NCBI GenBank assembly: GCA_040191315.1
Contig: JAWJLM010000050.1
Location: 1-35,254, forward strand
Source of the DNA: Bacillaceae bacterium S4-13-56
GTDB lineage: Bacteria; Bacillota; Bacilli; Bacillales; JAWJLM01
Length of the DNA stretch: 35,254 bases
Direction: 5' to 3'
Under the pieces are notes generated by a model, which saw only the letters and a list, made by a program, of their open reading frames with translations, was not told the origin of the DNA and did not search any database. This document shows, one piece after another, positions 9,450 through 17,773 of this stretch. The position numbers were made by a program, and so were the translations under genes. Within the stretch, counting starts at the first letter, position 1; each line of letters opens with the position of its first letter.

Positions 9450-10060
9450 CCTTTTTATTGAGTTTTGCAAGGTGACGGAGCTCGAAAGTGAATAATAGGG
9501 GCGTTTTAATTGAGTTTAGCAAGGCGATAGATCTCGAAAGTGAATAAAAAGAGCGTTTTAATTGAGTTTCACAAGGTGATAGAGCTCGAAAGTGAATAAA
9601 AAGAGCATTTTAATTGAGTTTTGCTGTTTGATAAGGCCCGAAAGTGAAAAAAAAGAGCGTTTTAATTGAGTTTCACAAGGTGACGGAGCCCGAAAGTGAA
9701 TAAAAAGAGCGTTTTAATTGGGTTTCACAAGGTGACGGAGCCCGAAAGTGAATAGAAAGAGCGTTTTAATTGAGTTTCACGAGGTGATAGAGCCCGAAAG
9801 TGAATAAAAAGAGCATTATAATTGAGTTTTGCAAGGTGACGGAGCCCGAAAGTGAATAAAAAGGGCGTTTTAATTGAGTTTCATAAGGTGGAAGAGCCCG
9901 AAAGTGAATAAAAAGAGCATTATAATTGAGTTTCACAAGGTGATAGAGCTCGAAAGTGAATAAAAAGAGCGTTTTAATTGAGTTTCATAAGGTGACGGAG
10001 CCCGAAAGTGAATAATAAGAGCATTATAATTGAGTTTCACAAGGTGGAAGAGCTCAAAAG
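9450..10060. repeat. Tandem array of twelve 52-bp units
   Basis: The units start at 9450, 9502, 9554 and every 52 bp to 10022, with no length change between copies. The first and last are diverged at their outer edges. Conserved landmarks in each unit are TTTTAATTGAGTTT (or TTATAATTGAGTTT), then AAGGTG, GAGCCCGAAAGTGAATA and an A-rich stretch. The last six units alternate between CGTTTTA and CATTATA starts, which gives a higher-order 104-bp period. There are no unique spacers and no open reading frame of note. The array fills most of the gap between trxB and the Nudix gene. Confidence 0.95.
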
Positions 10061-10086
10061 CATTTTTAATCGTCAAATCTTAAAAA

Positions 10087-10175
10087 AGCCCCCACACAAG
10101 GGCCTGTCCTGACACTTGGAGCCCCCAAACATCATTAAATGTTCGGGTCCCTTAAGTCGCCTACGGGTTTCTTTT
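10087..10175. other. G/C-rich inverted-repeat stretch before the Nudix gene
   Basis: Several short complementary blocks lie here: GCCC/GGGC around 10088-10103 preceded by AAAAAA, which on the minus strand reads as a hairpin plus T-run, and AACAT/ATGTT flanked by CCC/GGG near 10125-10146. No plus-strand U-tract hairpin is convincing. It looks like another intergenic repeat, but there is no second copy in this window to prove that. Confidence 0.3.
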
Positions 10176-10180
10176 TAATG

Positions 10181-10186
10181 TATAAT
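10181..10186 (+). promoter_or_regulatory. Candidate -10 box of the Nudix-rapZ-glmR-whiA operon
   Basis: A perfect TATAAT lies 32 nt before the Nudix ATG, directly after the repeat-filled gap. I find no convincing -35 box at 16-18 nt. Confidence 0.4.
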
Positions 10187-10218
10187 AATAGTATGAGTCA
10201 AAGAAAGTTGGGGTGTTG

Positions 10219-10683
10219 ATGCAGAGAATAACGAATTGTATTTTAAATTATAATGGTTCCCTTCTGATGCTTCAAAAACCTAGTCGAGGGTGGTATGTAG
10301 CGCCAGGAGGAAAAATGGAGGTGACGGAGTCCATTAAACAATCTGTAACAAGGGAATTCAAGGAGGAGACGGGATTAGTCCTTCAAGATCCCCAATTAAG
10401 AGGTGCTTTCACAGTCATTATCGAGGAGCAAGGAAAAGTTGTTGATGAGTGGATGATGTTTACTTTTTACTGTGAAGAATTTTCGGGACAGCTGTTAGAA
10501 CATAGTGAAGAAGGTAAGTTGGAATGGGTACCAATGAACGCTTATTCCGATTTGCCTATGGCACCAGGTGATTATCATATCTTTGACCATATATTAGAAA
10601 GCAATCAGCTCATTTATGGGACTTTTACATACACAGAAGATTTCACATTAATTTCCATTGATTTAGATCCGCCAAGACCATAG
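10219..10683 (+). CDS. yvcI: Nudix hydrolase (YvcI type)
   Basis: The protein is about 154 aa and belongs to the Nudix superfamily, which hydrolyses nucleoside diphosphate derivatives. It has a complete Nudix box: G31, E37, R45-E46, E49-E50 and G52 fit GX5EX7REUXEEXGU exactly. The substrate cannot be read from the sequence; the MutT/8-oxo-dGTPase label sometimes given to this subgroup is a guess. I place the start at ATG 10219 because the product MQRITNCIL resembles YvcI and GGGTG is suitably placed upstream. GTG 10213 and TTG 10216 are in-frame alternatives. It leads the conserved Nudix-rapZ-glmR-whiA cluster, 18 nt before rapZ. Confidence 0.9.
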   Translation: MQRITNCILNYNGSLLMLQKPSRGWYVAPGGKMEVTESIKQSVTREFKEETGLVLQDPQLRGAFTVIIEEQGKVVDEWMMFTFYCEEFSGQLLEHSEEGKLEWVPMNAYSDLPMAPGDYHIFDHILESNQLIYGTFTYTEDFTLISIDLDPPRP

Positions 10684-10701
10684 GATTAGGAGGGGTTACA
10701 C

Positions 10702-11586
10702 ATGACAAAAGTAAGCGAAGAAACACAACTAGTGATTATTACGGGTATGTCTGGAGCAGGAAAAACGGTTGCTATCCAAAGCTTTGAGGATTTGGGATTC
10801 TTTTGTATTGATAACCTCCCACCGGCCTTGTTGCCAAAGTTGTTAGAACTCATGAAGGATTCAAAACATGACATTCAAAGAGTGGCTTTAGGAATGGATC
10901 TAAGAGGTAGAGAGTTTTTTGATTCATTGTTTGGAGCATTAGATAAGCTTGCGAATGAAGAATGGTTACAAGAACATATTTTATTTTTAGATGCTGATGA
11001 CCAAACTCTGGTTACAAGATATAAAGAGACACGTCGTTCTCACCCTCTTGCACCTGAGGGTACCCCTTTAGAAGGGATTCGCCAGGAAAGAGTGATTCTT
11101 GAGGAACTGAAAGGAAGAGCTCAAAGTATTATAAATACAACACAATTAAAGCCAAGAGAGTTACGTGAAAAAATCCTTTCCTCCTATTCTAAGAAAACAC
11201 AACAGGTTTTTTCCGTAAATGTGATATCCTTTGGATTTAAGCATGGGATTCCTATTGATGCAGACCTCGTGTTTGATGTTCGTTTCTTGCCAAATCCACA
11301 CTATGTAGAACATATGCGACCACTCACTGGACTGGATTCGGATGTTGCATCTTATGTTTTTAAATGGACAGAAACACATAAGTTCATAGAAAAGCTTTTT
11401 GATTTGCTTCAATTTATGCTTCCTCAGTATAAAAGAGAGGGAAAAAGTCAGTTAGTAATTGCGATTGGGTGTACAGGTGGACAACATCGATCGGTTGCAC
11501 TTGCTGAATATACGGCTAAACATTTTTCTAAGGATTATATCACCCATGTCACTCATCGTGATATTGATAAGAGAAAGGGTTTGTAG
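10702..11586 (+). CDS. rapZ: RNase adapter / nucleotide-binding protein RapZ (YvcJ)
   Basis: RapZ has an N-terminal P-loop, GMSGAGKT (15-22), and a conserved C-terminal domain with GCTGGQHRS (256-264). At 294 aa it is of standard length. In Bacillus, YvcJ binds and hydrolyses nucleotides and affects competence. In enterobacteria RapZ senses glucosamine-6-phosphate and guides decay of the GlmZ small RNA. That exact role is not established for Firmicutes, so only the family is firm. ATG 10702 is preceded by TAGGAGGGG. glmR follows after 3 nt, in an order conserved widely in Firmicutes. Confidence 0.95.
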   Translation: MTKVSEETQLVIITGMSGAGKTVAIQSFEDLGFFCIDNLPPALLPKLLELMKDSKHDIQRVALGMDLRGREFFDSLFGALDKLANEEWLQEHILFLDADDQTLVTRYKETRRSHPLAPEGTPLEGIRQERVILEELKGRAQSIINTTQLKPRELREKILSSYSKKTQQVFSVNVISFGFKHGIPIDADLVFDVRFLPNPHYVEHMRPLTGLDSDVASYVFKWTETHKFIEKLFDLLQFMLPQYKREGKSQLVIAIGCTGGQHRSVALAEYTAKHFSKDYITHVTHRDIDKRKGL

Positions 11587-11589
11587 TGA

Positions 11590-12555
11590 ATGACAAAGAA
11601 GGAAGTACCCCGAATTGTTGTAATTGGCGGGGGTACAGGATTACCCGTCTTGTTACGAGGCTTAAAGAATTACCCGATAGATATTACCGCGCTTGTTACG
11701 GTAGCGGATGATGGAGGAAGCTCGGGAAGACTTCGTGATGAGATGGAAATTCCAGCACCAGGAGATATTAGAAATGTTATTGCTTCCTTATCGACGGCAG
11801 AACCAATGATCCTAGAACTTTTTCAGCATCGTTTTAAAAACGGTAATGGATTATCTGGCCATTCCTTAGGTAATCTACTCCTTGCTGCAATGACCGCCAT
11901 AACAGGGGATTTTTATAATGGAATTAAGGAAATTTCAAGAGTATTAAATGTGAAAGGGACTATCCTACCCATTGCTAATCAGAATATGGTATTGCATGCA
12001 GAAATGATGGACGGTACTTTTGTATCAGGAGAATCAAATATCCCCAAAGCTAAAAAGAGAATTAAGCGTGTCTTTTTAAGTCCTCAGCCCGTTCAACCTT
12101 TACCTGAGGCTGTGGAAGCTATACAAAACGCGGACTTTATTGTTATAGCACCAGGGAGCCTGTATACCAGCACTTTGCCTAATATGATCGTTCCACAAAT
12201 TGCGGACGCCATGAGAAATACAAATGCACAAGTGGTTTATGTATGTAATGTCATGACTCAGGATGGAGAAACGAATGGGTATTCAGCTGCTGATCATATT
12301 GAGGCTATTGAGGAACATGTTGGAACTGATTGTGTAAGTGGAATTATTGTTCATAATCGTCCCATTGACTTAGATATTCGAAAACGTTATGCAGTAGAAA
12401 ATTCAGAGCCTGTTATTTATGATACGGACCGATTAAAGAAAATGGGAATTGAAGTTATTGAGGAAGATATCATTGAATTGTCTAAAAAAGGATTACTTCG
12501 TCATAATACAGAAAAGATTTCGAAGCTTATTTATCAGTTACTACTAAAAACTTAG
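11590..12555 (+). CDS. glmR: GlmR/YvcK, UDP-sugar-binding regulator of cell-wall precursor supply
   Basis: This 321-aa protein of the YvcK/CofD-like family has the N-terminal nucleotide loop [16 protein letters not shown] (10-25) followed by [12 protein letters not shown]. In Bacillus, YvcK (GlmR) is needed on gluconeogenic carbon sources, binds UDP-GlcNAc and stimulates GlmS. It acts in the cytoplasm on peptidoglycan precursor synthesis. It lies 3 nt after rapZ and 17 nt before whiA, so the genes are presumably cotranscribed. The family also resembles 2-phospho-L-lactate transferase (CofD), but the rapZ-whiA context makes the GlmR assignment secure. Confidence 0.95.
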   Translation: MTKKEVPRIVVIGGGTGLPVLLRGLKNYPIDITALVTVADDGGSSGRLRDEMEIPAPGDIRNVIASLSTAEPMILELFQHRFKNGNGLSGHSLGNLLLAAMTAITGDFYNGIKEISRVLNVKGTILPIANQNMVLHAEMMDGTFVSGESNIPKAKKRIKRVFLSPQPVQPLPEAVEAIQNADFIVIAPGSLYTSTLPNMIVPQIADAMRNTNAQVVYVCNVMTQDGETNGYSAADHIEAIEEHVGTDCVSGIIVHNRPIDLDIRKRYAVENSEPVIYDTDRLKKMGIEVIEEDIIELSKKGLLRHNTEKISKLIYQLLLKT

Positions 12556-12572
12556 GTAGGGGGGTGTTGAAT

Positions 12573-13517
12573 TTGTCGTTTGCATCAGAGACAAAAAAAG
12601 AATTGACCAATGTTACGGTTGACATGTGCTGTGCTCGTTCAGAATTAGCAGCACTGATTCGGATGAATGGCTCTGTTTCCTTATCCAATCATCAATATGT
12701 TCTAGACGTACAAACCGAAAACGCTGCGATAGCACGCCGAATCTACACCCTTATTAAAATGATATATTTCCATCCAATAGAACTGTTGGTTCGTAAAAAA
12801 ATGAGATTAAAAAAGAACAATGTGTATATCGTAAGACTAAAAGAAGGTGTTCGCAGTTTGCTTAAAGACTTAGAAATTTTAAGAGAGCCATTTGAACTAG
12901 TGAGAACAATTTCTCCTAGTTTTACAAAGAAAAAATGTTGCCGTAGATCTTACCTTCGAGGAGCTTTTTTGGCGGGTGGTTCTGTTAACAATCCAGAAAC
13001 TTCTTCCTATCATTTAGAGATCTTTACAATTTATGAGGAACACAACGAGGCATTGTGTAAGTTAATGAACTCATTTAAGTTACATGCTAGATCTCTTGAA
13101 AGGAAAAATGGATACATTTGCTATCTTAAGGAAGCAGAGAAAATTACAGAGTTTCTAGTAAATATAGGAGCCCATCAAGCGCTGTTACGATTTGAGGATA
13201 TTCGTATTATGAGAGATATGAGAAATTCAGTCAATCGCTTGGTGAACTGTGAGACTGCTAATCTTAATAAAACGATTGGTGCAGCTTTTCGTCAAGTGGA
13301 AAATATAAAGTATATAGAAAACACAGTTGGTTTAGGAGCTCTTCCTGAAAAACTTCGTGAGATTGCAGAGCTTCGCGTAAAACATCAAGATGTAACATTA
13401 AAAGAATTGGGTGAACTTATGTCTGCACCCATTAGTAAATCGGGTATAAATCACCGTTTACGTAAGATCGATGAATTTGCTGAAAAAGTTAGAAAAGGAG
13501 ATATTATTCATGAATAA
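12573..13517 (+). CDS. whiA: WhiA, DNA-binding division/envelope regulator
   Basis: WhiA has an N-terminal LAGLIDADG homing-endonuclease-like domain without nuclease activity ([23 protein letters not shown], near 129-151) and a C-terminal helix-turn-helix ([26 protein letters not shown]). It is a transcription factor for sporulation in Actinobacteria. In Bacillus it affects cell division and chromosome segregation. I chose TTG 12573, which gives the usual [11 protein letters not shown] start; GGGGGGTG lies 6 nt upstream. In-frame GTG 12564 falls inside that ribosome site. The product is about 314 aa. Confidence 0.95.
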   Translation: MSFASETKKELTNVTVDMCCARSELAALIRMNGSVSLSNHQYVLDVQTENAAIARRIYTLIKMIYFHPIELLVRKKMRLKKNNVYIVRLKEGVRSLLKDLEILREPFELVRTISPSFTKKKCCRRSYLRGAFLAGGSVNNPETSSYHLEIFTIYEEHNEALCKLMNSFKLHARSLERKNGYICYLKEAEKITEFLVNIGAHQALLRFEDIRIMRDMRNSVNRLVNCETANLNKTIGAAFRQVENIKYIENTVGLGALPEKLREIAELRVKHQDVTLKELGELMSAPISKSGINHRLRKIDEFAEKVRKGDIIHE

Positions 13518-13521
13518 CACC

Positions 13522-13550
13522 TTTTCATTTCATGCTTTTTCTGATATAAT
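13522..13550 (+). promoter_or_regulatory. Promoter upstream of crh
   Basis: TTTTCA (13522-13527), a 17-nt spacer and a perfect TATAAT (13545-13550) with TGA extension lie just after the whiA stop. A start near 13557 would put a terminator hairpin (13583-13608) only about 26 nt into the transcript, before crh. Confidence 0.6.
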
Positions 13551-13582
13551 TTTCTAAAATTATTCGAGGGAAAATTTAACTT

Positions 13583-13608
13583 AGGCTCAGAAATGGGCCT
13601 TGTTTTTT
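13583..13608 (+). terminator. Terminator or attenuator between whiA and crh
   Basis: AGGCTC (13583-13588) pairs with GGGCCT (13595-13600) around AGAAAT, followed by TGTTTTTT. It can end the whiA transcript, but it also lies downstream of the promoter at 13522-13550. Confidence 0.7.
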
Positions 13609-13618
13609 CTAGTTTGAT

Positions 13619-13632
13619 TGATAACGCTTTCT
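13619..13632 (+). promoter_or_regulatory. cre-like site upstream of crh
   Basis: TGATAACGCTTTCT fits the CcpA consensus TGWAANCGNTNWCA at all but two positions. It lies 19 nt before the crh start. Crh is itself a CcpA cofactor, which makes the site interesting, but the match is imperfect. Confidence 0.3.
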
Positions 13633-13651
13633 TTCAGGGAGGAGGAGAAAT

Positions 13652-13909
13652 ATGGATAAGGAAATTAAAATTGACTTGAAGACGGGACTACAAGCCCGCG
13701 CGGCAGCTCAGTTTGTTCAAGAAGCTAATAGATTTTCTTCTGAGATATTTATTGAAAAGGATTCTAAGCGAGCGAATGCAAAGAGTATTATGGGATTAAT
13801 GAGCATTGCCCTAGGGCCCGGTGAAACATTCACTCTAATTGCAGAGGGCAAAGATGAGGAACAAGCAATTGAGGTGCTATCAAAGTTTGTAAGTACACCC
13901 GTATCATAA
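13652..13909 (+). CDS. crh: Crh, catabolite repression HPr-like protein
   Basis: Crh is an HPr paralogue (85 aa) that cannot take part in sugar transport because the PEP-phosphorylated His of HPr is replaced by Gln: here TGLQARAAAQF has Q14. The HprK-phosphorylated serine is kept (S45 in AKSIMGLM). Seryl-phosphorylated Crh is a corepressor of CcpA. ATG 13652 is preceded by GGGAGGAGG. It sits after whiA, as in Bacillus, but here with its own promoter and a terminator between. It ends in a terminator shared with clpP. Confidence 0.95.
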   Translation: MDKEIKIDLKTGLQARAAAQFVQEANRFSSEIFIEKDSKRANAKSIMGLMSIALGPGETFTLIAEGKDEEQAIEVLSKFVSTPVS

Positions 13910-13992
13910 CTGATTAGTAGCAGAGTAAGTATAATACTAATTGTGATTTGATGAACAAGCAAATACACTTTGTTTTCATTTTGTAAAAACAA

Positions 13993-14027
13993 AAAAGACG
14001 AGTTCCAATAAATGGGACTCGTCTTTT
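13993..14027. terminator. Bidirectional terminator between crh and clpP
   Basis: AAAAGACGAGTTCC (13993-14006) and GGGACTCGTCTTTT (14014-14027) form a 14-bp stem with one wobble pair and a 7-nt loop. T-runs follow in both directions, so it can end crh (plus) and clpP read-through (minus). Confidence 0.9.
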
Positions 14028-14042
14028 ATTACAAGATAAGAA

Positions 14043-14191
14043 ATTTCGGAGGATCGTAGGTTAAAGCAACGACATCGTATTGGGACTGCGATTACTCGTC
14101 CCTCCGAAATGATTGGCAACGCCTACGTGACCCACATCCTGTGGGCCTCACCGCCTTACGTCGATGATCGAGGGCGCTTGCGCTTTTCTTA
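14043..14191. repeat. Cassette-type intergenic repeat, copy 1 (after clpP)
   Basis: This repeat abuts the clpP stop codon on the minus strand. Its last 43 bp (about 14149-14191) match 28150-28192 with one difference (CACCGCCTTACGTCGATGAT and GGGCGCTTGCGCTTTTCTTA are shared). It contains a perfect inverted repeat ATTTCGGAGG (14043-14052) and CCTCCGAAAT (14101-14110), and the hairpin CCCACA-TCC-TGTGGG (14131-14145). Confidence 0.85.
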
Positions 14192-14782
14192 CTAATCAGT
14201 TAGTTTTTTTTCCATTACTTTGTCAATTAATCCATATTCTACAGCTTTTGCTGCACTCATGAAGTTGTCACGATCTGTGTCGCGTTGGATAACGTCAAGA
14301 GGCTGACCAGTACGTTCAGATAGAATTTGGTTAAGTTTTTCACGCATTTCAATAATTCTTCTTGCATGGATTTCAATATCAGATGCTTGACCTTGAGTTC
14401 CACCAAGTGGTTGGTGGATCATGACTTCACTATTTGGTAATGCAAATCGTTTACCTGGTTCCCCAGCAACTAGTAGAAATGCCCCCATAGAAGCCGCCAT
14501 GCCGATACAGATTGTAGATACTTTCGGCTTAATGAATTGCATCGTATCATAAATTGCCATGCCTGCTGTAATGGATCCTCCCGGAGAGTTAATGTATAGG
14601 GAGATGTCTTTTTCAGGGTCCTCAGCTGCTAAGAATAGTAGCTGTGCAACGATTGAATTCGCTACATTGTCATCAATTGCACTTCCAAGCATAATGATTC
14701 GATCTTTAAGTAATCGTGAATAAATATCATAGGCACGTTCTCCACGATTTGTTTGTTCAATAACTGTAGGTATTAAATTCAT
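14192..14782 (-). CDS. clpP: ATP-dependent Clp protease proteolytic subunit ClpP
   Basis: ClpP is the serine protease core that forms a 14-mer barrel with ClpC, ClpE or ClpX caps and degrades unfolded and regulatory proteins. The catalytic triad is intact: S98 (GMAASMGAF), H123 (MIHQPLGG) and D172 (DTDRDNFM). At 196 aa it is of normal length. I chose the ATG whose first base is 14782, behind GAGGAGGGG, giving [11 protein letters not shown] as in other Bacillaceae. An upstream in-frame ATG would place the ribosome site inside the gene. Expression is predicted to be CtsR-controlled (site at 14848-14864). Confidence 0.97.
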   Translation of the reverse strand: MNLIPTVIEQTNRGERAYDIYSRLLKDRIIMLGSAIDDNVANSIVAQLLFLAAEDPEKDISLYINSPGGSITAGMAIYDTMQFIKPKVSTICIGMAASMGAFLLVAGEPGKRFALPNSEVMIHQPLGGTQGQASDIEIHARRIIEMREKLNQILSERTGQPLDVIQRDTDRDNFMSAAKAVEYGLIDKVMEKKLTD

Positions 14783-14834
14783 GGAAATACCCCTCCTCAA
14801 AATGTTTTTTTGTAAATGCTTATGCTATGAACTT

Positions 14835-14864
14835 ATCATACACATTTGGTCAATAAAGGTCAAA
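14835..14864 (-). promoter_or_regulatory. clpP promoter with CtsR operator
   Basis: Read on the minus strand, TTGACC (plus 14858-14863), a 17-nt spacer and TATGAT (plus 14835-14840) make a good sigma-A promoter. On the plus strand GGTCAATAAAGGTCAAA (14848-14864) is a near-perfect CtsR tandem heptad (consensus GGTCAAA-N3-GGTCAAA, one mismatch). The operator covers the -35 region, which suits repression of clpP in unstressed cells. Confidence 0.85.
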
Positions 14865-15195
14865 GAATTAACCTTACTGATTAGACCTTCGTAATTTAAG
14901 TGAACCACATAATATGTATTCCTTATTGTATGCTTCTTTATACTCTCCCCTTTTTCCTGCAATCGTTTCTAAATTTTTTGCTTGGCAAGGACAAATTTCT
15001 ACCACCCATGTAAAAAAATAGATTCTATTCAATGTATTCAATTTTTCGACCGTTTAGAATTTATCTTCTCTAGGCATGATTGCCAATTCTTCGTTGGAAT
15101 ATACAGTTTTCCATTATCTTAGTCCGGAACAAAGTACATATTTTCAACCTACGCTGGGCAAATTATGTAGGATAGGTAGATTTGGGGTGAGAAAA
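14865..15195. other. Intergenic region upstream of the germination operon
   Basis: This AT-rich stretch lies between the divergent clpP and gerA-type genes. A sigma-G promoter would be expected here for a germinant receptor operon, but I find no -35/-10 pair with correct spacing that I trust. An in-frame extension of the germination gene reaches back to 15076 but lacks a ribosome site and does not look like GerA-family sequence. Confidence 0.4.
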
Positions 15196-16680
15196 TTGTT
15201 TTGGTTTTTAAAAAAGGGAACGAATGAAAATAAGAATTCCACTTCGAAAGTAGAGCTCGATAAAAGTCTTAAAAGAAATATAGATAAGGTCCACCAATTA
15301 TTTTCTGAAGACATTAATGCTGACTTTATATCAAGATCTGTCGAAAACAAAAATTCAGGTCTGAAAGGACAGCTGTTTTTTTATCAATCTATTACAGACG
15401 TAAAGAGGTTAGAAAGGGAGGTCATTAAACCATTATTAGAAAATAAAATGGAAAGAATTGAATCTAACCTATACATTGATAGTTTGAAAAAAATAGATGA
15501 TTTCGATGAATTAGTTGATTCTGTGAACAGCGGAAAAGTAATCTTGTTAGTCGATGATCAAGAGTACGGATTGGAGTTGGACTTAACCAATTACGAACAT
15601 CGTGCGATTGAGAAGGCTGAAAATGAAAATTTGGTCAAAGGCCCCAAAGAAGCTTTTACTGAATCTTTAAGTACAAACTTATCATTGATTAGAAAAAATA
15701 TACACGACAAAGATTTAATTTCAGAAAAGGTTATTCTAGGAGAGCGCTCTAAAAATGCGTTAGATATTTTGTATATTAAGGATCTTGTGAACGAAGATAT
15801 TCTGCAAAATGTAAAGGATAGGATTTCTACAATCAAGGATGATAATGTACGCAATCTTGAGTTATTAGAACAACATATTGAAGATAATCCAAATTCGATC
15901 ATGCCTACCATTCTATATACGGAACGACCTGATCGAGCCTCATGGTATCTAGAAGATGGATATATAGTTTTACTTATGGATAATTCATCCGCCTGTCTTA
16001 TCTTACCGGTTACATTTTGGGCATTTTTGCAGAACCCAGAAGACTACTACCTGCGTTTTATGTTTGGTAATTTCTCAAGGATCATTCGACTTATTTCTTT
16101 TTTTATTACCATCTTTGTTTCCGCAATCTATGTGGCAGTTACAAATTATCATAGCGAGATGATTCCACCAGACCTCCTATTTGCCATTGCAGCTTCAAGA
16201 GAAAGGGTACCCTTTCCTATCTTTTTTGAAATATTAATGATGGAATTAGCCTTCGAAATTATAAGGGAGGCAGGACTGCGAATTCCAAGTCCTCTTGGTC
16301 CAACGATTGGGATTGTCGGTGCCCTAATCCTAGGCCAGGCAGCCGTAGAGGCTAATATTGTTAGCCCTATCGTCGTCATTATTGTAGCTCTTAGTGGATT
16401 ATCATCATTTGCATTATCCGATGTAAGCATTAATTATGCCATGAGAATTAGCCGCTTTCTTTTTATAGTTAGTGCTGCTGTTTTTGGATTCTTTGGACTT
16501 TGCGGAGCATTTCTTCTTTGGACAATTTATTTAACTTCCATACGTTCTTTTGGTGTTCCTTATTTGGCTATTTTACCAATCTCGAAAAGATCCTCAAAAG
16601 GAACCATGTTTAGAAGAAGTGTTAAGTCTGAAAAATGGCGTCCTCTATATTTGAATCCAAAAGATTCTACTAAAAAATAG
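15196..16680 (+). CDS. GerA-family spore germinant receptor, A subunit
   Basis: This is the A subunit of a germinant receptor, located in the spore inner membrane. It has a large soluble N-terminal part (about residues 1-280) that includes LFFYQSITDVKRLEREVIKPL, then FWAFLQNPEDYYLRFMFGNFSRIIR and a cluster of membrane helices (about 295-450, for example IRLISFFITIFVSAIYVAVTN). The basic tail is short. At about 494 aa it fits GerAA/GerKA proteins. I chose TTG 15196, with GGGGTG (15184-15189) upstream, giving MFWFLKKG. It is first in an A-B-C operon with a small fourth gene. The germinant cannot be inferred from the sequence. Confidence 0.88.
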   Translation: MFWFLKKGTNENKNSTSKVELDKSLKRNIDKVHQLFSEDINADFISRSVENKNSGLKGQLFFYQSITDVKRLEREVIKPLLENKMERIESNLYIDSLKKIDDFDELVDSVNSGKVILLVDDQEYGLELDLTNYEHRAIEKAENENLVKGPKEAFTESLSTNLSLIRKNIHDKDLISEKVILGERSKNALDILYIKDLVNEDILQNVKDRISTIKDDNVRNLELLEQHIEDNPNSIMPTILYTERPDRASWYLEDGYIVLLMDNSSACLILPVTFWAFLQNPEDYYLRFMFGNFSRIIRLISFFITIFVSAIYVAVTNYHSEMIPPDLLFAIAASRERVPFPIFFEILMMELAFEIIREAGLRIPSPLGPTIGIVGALILGQAAVEANIVSPIVVIIVALSGLSSFALSDVSINYAMRISRFLFIVSAAVFGFFGLCGAFLLWTIYLTSIRSFGVPYLAILPISKRSSKGTMFRRSVKSEKWRPLYLNPKDSTKK

Positions 16681-16690
16681 GAGATCGTTT

Positions 16691-17773
16691 ATGAAGGGTA
16701 ATATTCAAGGAAAGGAAATCTATGCATTAATTTTGCTTGTGGTAGGGAGTCATCTAGCTGACACGACTCCTACTATTCTGGCACAATCAGGAAAGAATGC
16801 CTTTTGGCAAATGCCAGTGGTTGCGTTTGTAGTCATGCTTCCTTCCTTATTGGTCTTATTGTATTTATTAAAAAAATATAAAGATAAAAATCTGGTTACT
16901 CTAATAAAAACAATTTTAGGAAAATATGTTGGTGGATTTGTTGTTATCTTACTGTGTTTGCTTGTCTTTGCTGAGCTATTTTCATACAGTCGTACAACAA
17001 TAGATGAATTGAGTAAAATGTATTTTCCTAATTCACCAATCATTGTGATGTACGGCATTCTCATTTTTATTTGTATTGTTGGGGCTAGGAAGGGATTTGA
17101 AAACATTGCAAATACCGCCTGGATTGTGGTTCCTTACATAAAAATAAGTGTATTCTTATTAGCGATCCTCATCATGCAGGAAGCCATATGGAATCGTATT
17201 TTTCCCATTTGGGGGGATGGTTTATGGGTGCTTGTAGTAGAAGGAGCCAAAAAGGGCTCTTTATTTGCGGACGTTTTCTTAGTTGTAGTTGCATATAATC
17301 AGATGAAATCTAGGAAATCCTTTGTTGGTGCAACGGTCTTTGGGTCCTTTACTGCCTTGATTGAAGTCACTTTCTTCTTTTTAGTTTATAGTGTTGTGTT
17401 TGATTATAAGTCTATTGATAATGTGTCTTCACCGTTTCATGAAATGACTCGCTATGTTTCCTTTGGAACTTTCGTTACGAATTTAGAAACATTTTTTATG
17501 TTTTTTTGGTTATTTACCATGATGATTCGGTATGTGTTTTTGCTATATATAGTGGCATGGATATTTGGAGAACTGTTTAAAATAAAAGATTTTGAGCCAT
17601 TATTGATTTCAATTGGTTTCTTAGCAGTTGTGGTAGGGATAGTTCCTCATGATTCTATTGAAAACACACTTATTGTTCGGGATTATATTATGAATGGGAT
17701 GACTCTCTTTTATTTTATTCTTCCATTTTTATTGTGGAGTGTATCGAAGATTAAAGGAGATTTATCAACATGA
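16691..17773 (+). CDS. GerA-family spore germinant receptor, B subunit (permease-like)
   Basis: This is a polytopic membrane protein of 360 aa in the endospore germination permease family, related to amino acid transporters. About ten hydrophobic helices are visible, starting with EIYALILLVVGSHLADTTPT and ending with LFYFILPFLLWSVS. B subunits bind the germinant and carry the transporter fold. ATG 16691 follows AGGAGATC, 10 nt after the A gene. Its end overlaps the C gene by 4 nt (ATGA), so the subunits are translationally coupled. Confidence 0.92.
   Translation: MKGNIQGKEIYALILLVVGSHLADTTPTILAQSGKNAFWQMPVVAFVVMLPSLLVLLYLLKKYKDKNLVTLIKTILGKYVGGFVVILLCLLVFAELFSYSRTTIDELSKMYFPNSPIIVMYGILIFICIVGARKGFENIANTAWIVVPYIKISVFLLAILIMQEAIWNRIFPIWGDGLWVLVVEGAKKGSLFADVFLVVVAYNQMKSRKSFVGATVFGSFTALIEVTFFFLVYSVVFDYKSIDNVSSPFHEMTRYVSFGTFVTNLETFFMFFWLFTMMIRYVFLLYIVAWIFGELFKIKDFEPLLISIGFLAVVVGIVPHDSIENTLIVRDYIMNGMTLFYFILPFLLWSVSKIKGDLST

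Noticed and set aside
9450-10060. CRISPR array
   Set aside because: The 52-bp units are contiguous and each is wholly repeat-like. There are no unique spacers between constant repeats, and no cas genes are in the window.
14880-15190. Sigma-G promoter for the germination operon
   Set aside because: CATAATA at about 14909-14915 resembles a -10 box, but no matching -35 box sits 17-18 nt upstream. Other candidates also fail on spacing.
15076-15195. Longer start for the germination A subunit (ATG 15076)
   Set aside because: No ribosome site precedes it, and the extra 40 residues do not look like GerA-family N-termini. TTG 15196 has GGGGTG upstream.
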